Part shown: positions 1 to 4,454 of the stretch, in pieces
How the letters are laid out: each line of letters begins with the position of its first letter
Position numbering within the stretch: position 1 is the first letter of the stretch
From: an uncultured Bacilli bacterium
GTDB lineage: Bacteria > Bacillota_I > Bacilli_A > RF39 > UBA660
Length of the DNA stretch: 6,882 bases
Direction: 5' to 3'
Assembly (NCBI GenBank): GCA_947632625.1
Contig: CANRPZ010000058.1
Span: forward strand, 1 to 6,882
Translations under genes and position numbers: made by a program
The notes under the pieces: model-generated
The model's input: the letters and a program-made list of their open reading frames with translations, nothing else
Databases searched by the model: none
What the model was told of the DNA's origin: nothing

Positions 1-276
1 ACGCATCAAGATATTGGCCAAATGCAAATGTATGTTAATTATTATAAAAAAACCCAAATGATTAAAGGTGAAAATGAGCCTATTGGAATATTATTATGTG
101 CAGATAAAGATGATGCAGTAGTAGAAATGACTTTAGGAGATGATGTGAAAAATGTATATGCCTCAAAATATTTAACATATTTGCCATCTAAAGAAGAATT
201 GATTAAAATAATTAAGGACGAAAAAGAATTATTTGAATTATCAAAAGAAGAAGGAGTAGAAAATGAGCGAAAATAA
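1..276 (+). CDS. DUF1016/YhcG-type PD-(D/E)XK nuclease family protein, C-terminal end (5' partial)
   Basis: The frame is open from the first base, so the gene begins upstream and only its last 91 residues are present. Seen: an N-terminal THQDIGQMQMYVNYY segment, then PIGILLCADKDDAVVEMTL, then YASKYLTYLPSKEEL. This order is the characteristic C-terminal part of the DUF1016 (YhcG-like) family, whose PD-(D/E)XK-type fold carries its E-x-K catalytic residues just before the 'HQDIGQMQMY' helix, hence just outside this window. Family members are widespread, patchily distributed, and often found near restriction or other accessory genes; their cellular role is poorly settled. The protein continues about 20 residues past the usual LPSKEEL ending with a Glu/Lys-rich tail, and that tail encodes the rbgA ribosome binding site. 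ATG codons at 22 and 28 are internal methionines, not starts. Whether the full protein has an intact active site cannot be seen here. Confidence 0.85.
   Translation, partial: THQDIGQMQMYVNYYKKTQMIKGENEPIGILLCADKDDAVVEMTLGDDVKNVYASKYLTYLPSKEELIKIIKDEKELFELSKEEGVENERK
251..256 (+). promoter_or_regulatory. Shine-Dalgarno site of rbgA, inside the upstream gene
   Basis: AAGGAG lies 6 bases before the ATG at 263 and within the last codons of the nuclease-family gene. It fixes the rbgA start and implies that rbgA is translated from a message that also carries the upstream gene, by reinitiation or coupling. No promoter can be seen in the visible upstream sequence, which is all coding. Confidence 0.8.
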
Positions 277-1117
277 AACAAATATTAATTGGTACCCAGG
301 TCATATGGCAAAAACAAGAAGACTTATAAGTGAAAAGTACTCATTAATTGATATTGTCTATGAACTTGTGGATGCTAGAATCCCTTATTCGTCTAAAATA
401 AAGGATATTTATGACCTAATCCGTAATAAACCTAAATTGTTAATTATGACAAAAAAAGATTTATGTGATTTAAAAGTGACGGAAAAGTGGATTAAATACT
501 ATGAAAATATGGGTACAAAGGTTTTATTAGTTGATTTAAATAATACAAACGATTACAAAAAAATTATTGATGAAACGTATAAAAAGATGAATGATACCCA
601 AGAAAAAAGAGAAGAAAAAGGTATGAAAGAAAAAGAAATACATGCGCTAGTTATTGGTATACCGAATGTTGGGAAAAGTACGCTTATAAATAGAATGGCA
701 AGTCGTCATGTTGCAGATGTTGGAAATATTCCTGGTGTTACAAAACAAGTGAAATGGTTAAAAACGCCTTATCATATTTCTCTTTTAGATACCCCAGGTA
801 TTTTATGGCCAAAATTAAATGAAAAACAAGTTGCTTATAATCTAGCCTCCGTTTCTAGTATAAAAGAAGAAATTTTACCTTTAGATGATGTGGCAATTTA
901 TATTTTAGAAACATTATACAAATATTATCCAACTATATTAAAAGAACGATTCGGAATTACAGATTTAAAAGATATGGAACAAGTATACGAACAAATTGCT
1001 GAAAAAATTGGAGCTATCAAAAAAGGTGAGATAGATTATGATCGAGTTAGTAAAAAAATAATTAATGATATTCGTTTAGAATACGTTAAAGGAATTACTT
1101 TTGATCAAAACATTTAA
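263..1117 (+). CDS. rbgA: Ribosome biogenesis GTPase RbgA (YlqF)
   Basis: A circularly permuted cytoplasmic GTPase needed for late assembly of the 50S subunit in Bacilli. The 284 residues match the family's full length (about 282 in Bacillus subtilis). Seen in permuted order: WYPGHMAK at residues 10-17, whose His14 corresponds to the catalytic His9 of B. subtilis RbgA; VDARIP at 36-41; G4 as TKKD at 63-66 in place of NKxD; G1/P-loop GIPNVGKS at 132-139; G2 PGVT at 157-160; G3 DTPG at 176-179, followed by ILWPK. The remaining C-terminal third is the helical RNA-binding (ANTAR-like) domain. The start is fixed by AAGGAG 6 bases upstream. The gene overlaps the preceding CDS by 14 bases. In B. subtilis rbgA follows the rpsP-trmD-rplS region, so a nuclease-family neighbour is unusual. 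No convincing terminator follows. The identification is secure; the Thr for Asn in G4 is a tolerated variant in some GTPases. Confidence 0.97.
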   Translation: MSENKTNINWYPGHMAKTRRLISEKYSLIDIVYELVDARIPYSSKIKDIYDLIRNKPKLLIMTKKDLCDLKVTEKWIKYYENMGTKVLLVDLNNTNDYKKIIDETYKKMNDTQEKREEKGMKEKEIHALVIGIPNVGKSTLINRMASRHVADVGNIPGVTKQVKWLKTPYHISLLDTPGILWPKLNEKQVAYNLASVSSIKEEILPLDDVAIYILETLYKYYPTILKERFGITDLKDMEQVYEQIAEKIGAIKKGEIDYDRVSKKIINDIRLEYVKGITFDQNI

Positions 1118-1144
1118 TTCTCTAAATTCATAAAAAAGAACAAA

Positions 1145-1173
1145 TTGACAAGCAAAAAAACCCTTGTTATACT
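1145..1173 (+). promoter_or_regulatory. Strong SigA-type promoter for the 1200 gene
   Basis: TTGACA (1145-1150, perfect -35), exactly 17 bases, then TATACT (1168-1173, one mismatch to TATAAT), with TG at 1165-1166 one base before the -10 (extended -10). Transcription should start near 1180, giving a leader of about 20 bases holding AAGAGGT (1184-1190). The spacer contains an A-run. ACAAG (1148-1152) and CTTGT (1163-1167) form an inverted repeat lying between the two boxes, possibly an operator or chance in AT-rich DNA. This is the best promoter in the window. Confidence 0.85.
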
Positions 1174-1199
1174 TAATTATAATAAGAGGTTGATAAAAA

Positions 1200-2462
1200 A
1201 TGAGAAAAAAATATAAAAACTGGTTACTTTTAAATGGAATCCTTTTAATTATTTTCCTTTTGATTCTAATTTCTTATATTCAATATCAAAAGTTTATAGA
1301 AAGTACAAATCCAATTATCTTGGTTGAAGATGGATTATCAATAAATTTTTTAAATGGAAATCATCTTGTATTAAAAGATGAGAGTAAGACTATACACTTT
1401 TCAATCACGAATAATTCGAATGTTACCCTAAAATACTATATTTCTATAGAAAACAATAAAAAAGAAACAGCTATCTTTTATGATTTAACGGAAGAAAATA
1501 ATTTAATAAATACTTTGAAAAATGAATTTAAACAAAATAGTGAGAAAATTGCTAGTAGAATAAGCATTAGTCCAAACGAAACCCAATCCTATACATTAAA
1601 ATTATATACTGAAAATCCTGTAAATTTTACTGCAAAATTAAATGTCGGTATAGAGGAAGATAATGAAGAATATTTTGCAGAAACAATACTTAAAAACAAA
1701 GCACCTCAAAAAGAAAGTACTACTATAATAAATAAAGAAATAGCAAATACGGACGAAGGATTAATTGAGGCAAAAGATGATTTTGGAACCATTTATTACT
1801 ATCGAGGAAACGTTAAGGATAATTATGTATCTTTTGCAGATATGATTTGGCGCATTGTAAAAATCAATAGCGATGGTAGTGTTAAACTAATATTAAATGA
1901 TTATGCTAAAACTACTGCTAATTTTTATGAGGGAAATGAAAATAACCTTGAAGAAAAATTAGACATTTCTAATAATAAAATGAATGAGTATTTAGAAATT
2001 TGGTATCAAGAAAATTTAGAAGAATATGAAAGCCATCTAATTTCAAATAAATTCTGTGTAGATAACTCTATTTATGAAACCCAAGATAATGGTAATATTT
2101 ATTTAGGAAACAATCGTATTCTAACTAATAATAGTATTTCTTATAATTGTTTAGGAACTTTTTATACCCTTAAGATTGGCTTACTTTCAGTTGATGAGGT
2201 TATTTTGGCTGGTGCAAGCCCTACATTAAATAATCAAGATTACTATCTATATATACCAGATAAAACAGTATCCTGGTGGACTCTTACCCCAAGTACAAGT
2301 GATAGCGAAAATATAACCTTTTTTGAAATAGACCAAAATGGTAAAGTAAATGCTTTAAGCAATGGGAATTATTATAAAGGAATGCGTCCCGTTATTAACC
2401 TAATCAAGAAAACAACGGTTACAGGTAGCGGTACTCTTGCAGATCCTTATGTTGTAAACTAA
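1200..2462 (+). CDS. Membrane-anchored extracellular protein of unknown function (RPVINL-type C-terminal domain)
   Basis: 420 residues. The N terminus MRKKYK is basic and followed by one hydrophobic helix (about residues 8-27) with no lipobox, prepilin motif or obvious signal-peptidase site, so the protein is probably anchored with the rest outside. Residues about 40-150 alternate in a way typical of a beta-sandwich (FSITNNSNVTLKYYISIENN; later ISPNETQSYTLKLY). Residues about 185-420 form a second domain: YYYRGNVKDNYVSF near 199-212, WRIVKINSDGSVKLIL from 217, Cys286 and Cys317 (a possible disulfide), LLSVDEVILAGAS, SWWTLTPS at 358-365, GMRPVINL at 394-401 and the ending TGSGTLADPYVV. I recognise this as a recurring surface-protein module in gut Bacilli and Clostridia, resembling the DUF6273-like 'WW...RPVINL' layout; no biochemical role is known to me. 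It has its own strong promoter and AAGAGGT nine bases before ATG. No LPXTG or C-terminal anchor is present. An adhesin or cell-envelope role is inference. Confidence 0.8.
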   Translation: MRKKYKNWLLLNGILLIIFLLILISYIQYQKFIESTNPIILVEDGLSINFLNGNHLVLKDESKTIHFSITNNSNVTLKYYISIENNKKETAIFYDLTEENNLINTLKNEFKQNSEKIASRISISPNETQSYTLKLYTENPVNFTAKLNVGIEEDNEEYFAETILKNKAPQKESTTIINKEIANTDEGLIEAKDDFGTIYYYRGNVKDNYVSFADMIWRIVKINSDGSVKLILNDYAKTTANFYEGNENNLEEKLDISNNKMNEYLEIWYQENLEEYESHLISNKFCVDNSIYETQDNGNIYLGNNRILTNNSISYNCLGTFYTLKIGLLSVDEVILAGASPTLNNQDYYLYIPDKTVSWWTLTPSTSDSENITFFEIDQNGKVNALSNGNYYKGMRPVINLIKKTTVTGSGTLADPYVVN

Positions 2463-2482
2463 TTTACACATTGATTTGTAAA
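2463..2482. repeat. Inverted repeat TTTACA-N8-TGTAAA, operator-like
   Basis: A perfect 6+6 base dyad begins immediately after the stop codon of the surface-protein gene and lies about 14 bases upstream of the -35 box of the next gene. The arms are AT-rich with a single G/C pair each and no T-tract follows, so a terminator is unlikely. The symmetry and location fit a transcription-factor site, but I cannot name the regulator. Confidence 0.4.
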
Positions 2483-2505
2483 GCAGATGAATAATTTTAC
2501 ACATT
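2463..2505 (+). repeat. Direct repeat TTTACACATT (2463-2472 and 2496-2505)
   Basis: Two exact 10-base copies have starts 33 bases apart, close to three helical turns. The first copy is also the left arm of the TTTACA-N8-TGTAAA dyad; the second supplies the probable -35 box (TTTACA) of the 2547 gene. The shared sequence may be a protein site present twice on the same DNA face, or a small local duplication. Confidence 0.55.
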
Positions 2506-2525
2506 AAAAAAGTTTATGATAAAAT
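2496..2525 (+). promoter_or_regulatory. Promoter for the 2547 gene
   Basis: TTTACA (2496-2501, 5 of 6 to TTGACA), an 18-base spacer, then TAAAAT (2520-2525, 5 of 6 to TATAAT) with TG at 2517-2518 (extended -10). Expected transcription start is near 2532, so the leader would be only about 15 bases. Confidence 0.65.
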
Positions 2526-2531
2526 GATTAT

Positions 2532-2537
2532 AGGAAG
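2532..2537 (+). promoter_or_regulatory. Weak, promoter-proximal Shine-Dalgarno site of the 2547 gene
   Basis: AGGAAG lies 9 bases before the ATG. It is weaker than the GGAGG sites of mtaB and polA, and it would sit at the very 5' end of a transcript begun from the promoter at 2496-2525. It supports the ATG at 2547 because no other start fits the membrane segment better. Confidence 0.5.
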
Positions 2538-2546
2538 TGACAATAT

Positions 2547-3017
2547 ATGCAATTATTAACAGATATTCTTGGATTCTTAAAATCTTTATCCCAAATTGAT
2601 TTACTCTTATATTTTTCTGTAGTTGTGTTAATTATTTTACTTGTGTCTTTATTTTACATTATAAAAAATGAGGAAGAAATGGAATCTCCTGTTAATAATG
2701 AAAAAGAAGAAATGGAAGAGTTAAAAAATATTGTATCAGATATCGAAAATAGCAAGCCGCCGGTTTTAGAATTAACGGACTATGAAGCCGAGCAAGAAGA
2801 AAAAGCCATTATTAGTTACGAAGAATTATTAGCTAAAAAGGATAGTGGCTCTATTACATATGAAGAGGAAACAAACGATGAGGTCTCAATAAAAAAGGTA
2901 AATGTCGATGCTTTAGAAAAGCCTTCAAAAAATAAAAAATCAGTAGTCTTTTATAATTATGAACGAGAAGAAGAATTTTTAAAAAAATTAAAAGCTTTAA
3001 ATGAATTGCTAAATTAA
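2547..3017 (+). CDS. Small single-pass membrane protein with charged tail, function unknown
   Basis: 156 residues that I cannot assign to a named family. Residues about 1-16 form a short amphipathic N terminus, 19-39 one strongly hydrophobic helix (IDLLLYFSVVVLIILLVSLF), and the rest a hydrophilic tail. The tail is very acidic at 42-72 (repeated E and EE) and then carries the compact segment LELTDYEAEQEEKAIISYEELL (residues about 74-95; key residues Y79, E82, Q83, E84, S90, Y91), which reads like a conserved short motif rather than filler. A low-complexity K/E stretch follows, and the end (about 139-156, EEFLKKLKALNELLN) should be an amphipathic helix. No cysteine, enzyme motif, signal-peptidase site or cell-wall anchor is seen. 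The tail has no extracellular sorting signal and is probably cytoplasmic, though flanking charges do not settle topology. Its own promoter and a terminator-like hairpin make it a likely monocistronic unit. A cytoplasmic-membrane scaffold or adaptor role is speculation. Confidence 0.8.
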   Translation: MQLLTDILGFLKSLSQIDLLLYFSVVVLIILLVSLFYIIKNEEEMESPVNNEKEEMEELKNIVSDIENSKPPVLELTDYEAEQEEKAIISYEELLAKKDSGSITYEEETNDEVSIKKVNVDALEKPSKNKKSVVFYNYEREEEFLKKLKALNELLN

Positions 3018-3035
3018 GAGAGAAATCTCTTTTTT
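3016..3035 (+). terminator. Small intrinsic terminator on the stop codon of the 2547 gene
   Basis: AAGAGA (3016-3021), loop GAAA (3022-3025, a GNRA tetraloop), TCTCTT (3026-3031), and a T-run reaching 3035. The stem has six pairs, only two of them G-C, so it is weak, but the tetraloop and the T-tract are correct. The left arm begins in the TAA stop, and the T-run forms part of the next gene's -35 region. Confidence 0.5.
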
Positions 3036-3060
3036 CATTTATAAAAATATATGATATAAT
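3032..3060 (+). promoter_or_regulatory. Extended -10 promoter for mtaB
   Basis: TTTTCA (3032-3037, 4 of 6 to TTGACA), 17 bases, then a perfect TATAAT (3055-3060) preceded by TG at 3052-3053. Expected start is near 3067, giving a leader of about 20 bases with GGAGG at 3075-3079. Confidence 0.75.
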
Positions 3061-3086
3061 ACACAAAACGATTTGGAGGAGTACAC

Positions 3087-4367
3087 ATGAAATTTCATAT
3101 TATAACACTAGGATGTAAAGTAAATACTTATGAAAGTGAAGCAATAAAAGAAAATTTAGAAAAGGAAAATTATACTTATGTAACCGACGAAGCGATGGCG
3201 GACATATTAATTATTAATACATGTTCCGTTACAAATATGGCAGATAATAAGTCTAAAAAAATGGTCAGTCATGCTAAAAGACTTAATAAAATCGTTGTAG
3301 TCTGCGGCTGCTCTAGTGAAAATAATCGAGAAATGTACCAAAAATTGGGTGTCGATATTTTAATTGGCAATCGCGATAAAAACCAAATAAGTCATTTACT
3401 AGAGGAATATTTAAAAAAGAAAGCTCCGATTGTCAAATTTTATGAAGAATTTTCTTGCTTCGAACAAATACAAGTAGATAAATTTACTAGTCATACGCGA
3501 GCTTTTGTTAAAATTGAAGACGGATGTAACAATTATTGCAGTTACTGTATCATACCTTATGTTCGTAAAACTATTCGCAGTAAAGATTTCTTAACCGCTG
3601 TAAATGAAATTAAAACGTTAGTAAAAAATGGCCATAAAGAAATTGTTTTAACGGGAATTTTAACGGGTTCTTATTATTCCAATGGTAAAAATTTGGCGGA
3701 TTTAATAACGGAAATTTCCAAAATAGATGGGTTAGAACGTATTCGTATTTCCTCTATAGAGGTTACAGAATTAAACGAAGATATGTTAAAAGTGATACGT
3801 GATAATAAAAAGGTAGTCAATCATTTTCATATCCCATTACAAGCAGGCAGCGATGAAATTTTAAAACGTATGAATCGCAAATACACTTTAAAAGAATTTA
3901 AAGACAAAATAGAAAAAATTCGGGCTATAAAACCCGATGTAAGCATTACAACAGATGTTATAGTAGGACATCCTTATGAAACAGAAGATTTATTTTTAAA
4001 AACAATCGAAACTTGTAAAGAAATTCAATTTGCTAAAATACATGTTTTTCCTTACTCAAAACGCAATAATACACCTTCTGCAAAAATGCCAAATCAAGTA
4101 AGTGATGCCGATAAAAAGAAAAGGAGTCGAATATTAAATGCTTTAAGTGAAGATTTACAGCAAGAATTTTATAAAAAACATATAAATCAAGAACTTGATG
4201 TTTTAATAGAAGATGTAAGTGATAAAGAAAGTATTGGTTTTACAGGAAATTATATAAAAGTAAAAATTTTCAAAAAATTAGAGAGAAACCATATTTACAA
4301 AGTAAAATTAACAGAGTTGCAAAATGAATTTTTAATTGGAGAATTAGTAGATACTAAAATTAAATAA
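3087..4367 (+). CDS. mtaB: tRNA (t6A37) methylthiotransferase MtaB
   Basis: A radical-SAM methylthiotransferase that converts N6-threonylcarbamoyladenosine at tRNA position 37 (tRNA-Lys(UUU) in B. subtilis) to its 2-methylthio form, stabilising codon reading. The 426 residues compare with about 451 for B. subtilis YqeV. Domains: N-terminal UPF0004 domain with TLGCKVNTYESE (Cys10), INTCSVTN (Cys46) and CGC (Cys75), the ligands of the auxiliary 4Fe-4S cluster; radical-SAM core with GCNNYCSYC giving Cys147, Cys151 and Cys154, then IIPYVR; IRISSIE and HFHIPLQAGSDEILKRMNRKYT; and a C-terminal TRAM-like RNA-binding region from about 366. TLGCKVN and the IIPYVR context separate MtaB from MiaB. Two normally conserved spots differ: LTGIHTG reads LTGILTG (Leu192) and GFPGET reads GHPYET (residues 294-299). 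All cluster cysteines are intact, so activity is expected. The start is set by GGAGG seven bases upstream. The gene has its own promoter, with polA downstream after 87 bases. Confidence 0.95.
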   Translation: MKFHIITLGCKVNTYESEAIKENLEKENYTYVTDEAMADILIINTCSVTNMADNKSKKMVSHAKRLNKIVVVCGCSSENNREMYQKLGVDILIGNRDKNQISHLLEEYLKKKAPIVKFYEEFSCFEQIQVDKFTSHTRAFVKIEDGCNNYCSYCIIPYVRKTIRSKDFLTAVNEIKTLVKNGHKEIVLTGILTGSYYSNGKNLADLITEISKIDGLERIRISSIEVTELNEDMLKVIRDNKKVVNHFHIPLQAGSDEILKRMNRKYTLKEFKDKIEKIRAIKPDVSITTDVIVGHPYETEDLFLKTIETCKEIQFAKIHVFPYSKRNNTPSAKMPNQVSDADKKKRSRILNALSEDLQQEFYKKHINQELDVLIEDVSDKESIGFTGNYIKVKIFKKLERNHIYKVKLTELQNEFLIGELVDTKIK

Positions 4368-4398
4368 ATCTTTTATATAAAAAAATGATTGCATATTC

Positions 4399-4427
4399 TT
4401 AGTAAAAGGATATTTTTATGCTATAAT
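4399..4427 (+). promoter_or_regulatory. Extended -10 promoter for polA
   Basis: A perfect TATAAT (4422-4427) is preceded by TG at 4419-4420. The -35 at the 17-base spacing is poor (TTAGTA, 4399-4404, 3 of 6), so the TGN extension probably carries recognition. Expected start is near 4434, with a leader of about 21 bases and GGAGG at 4445-4449. No terminator separates it clearly from mtaB, so read-through may add to polA expression. Confidence 0.65.
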
Positions 4428-4454
4428 ATTCTATAGTGATATGTGGAGGATGTA

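Noticed and set aside
42..281. 79-codon open frame on the minus strand
   Set aside because: It lies wholly opposite the nuclease-family CDS, has low-complexity Ser/Phe-rich composition expected of the reverse of Lys/Glu-rich coding, and has no recognisable motif.
1200..1290. Surface protein as a type IV prepilin or lipoprotein
   Set aside because: There is no G-F-T-L-x-E cleavage motif and no L-x-x-C lipobox before or at the hydrophobic helix.
2854..3066. 70-codon open frame on the minus strand
   Set aside because: It is antisense to the small membrane-protein gene and the mtaB promoter; the Leu/Phe/His-rich translation is typical of a shadow frame.
4119..4140. Internal AAAAGGAG followed by ATG inside mtaB as an internal start
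   Set aside because: The ATG is out of frame with mtaB and meets a stop after one codon.
4371..4382. TTTTATATAAAA palindrome after mtaB as a terminator
   Set aside because: It is purely A/T, has no loop room and no following T-tract; even with the AATC/GATT flanks it would be too weak.
4391..4421. GCATA...TATGC inverted repeat around the polA -35 region
   Set aside because: The arms are only 5 bases with a 21-base gap in very AT-rich DNA; chance is the simpler explanation.
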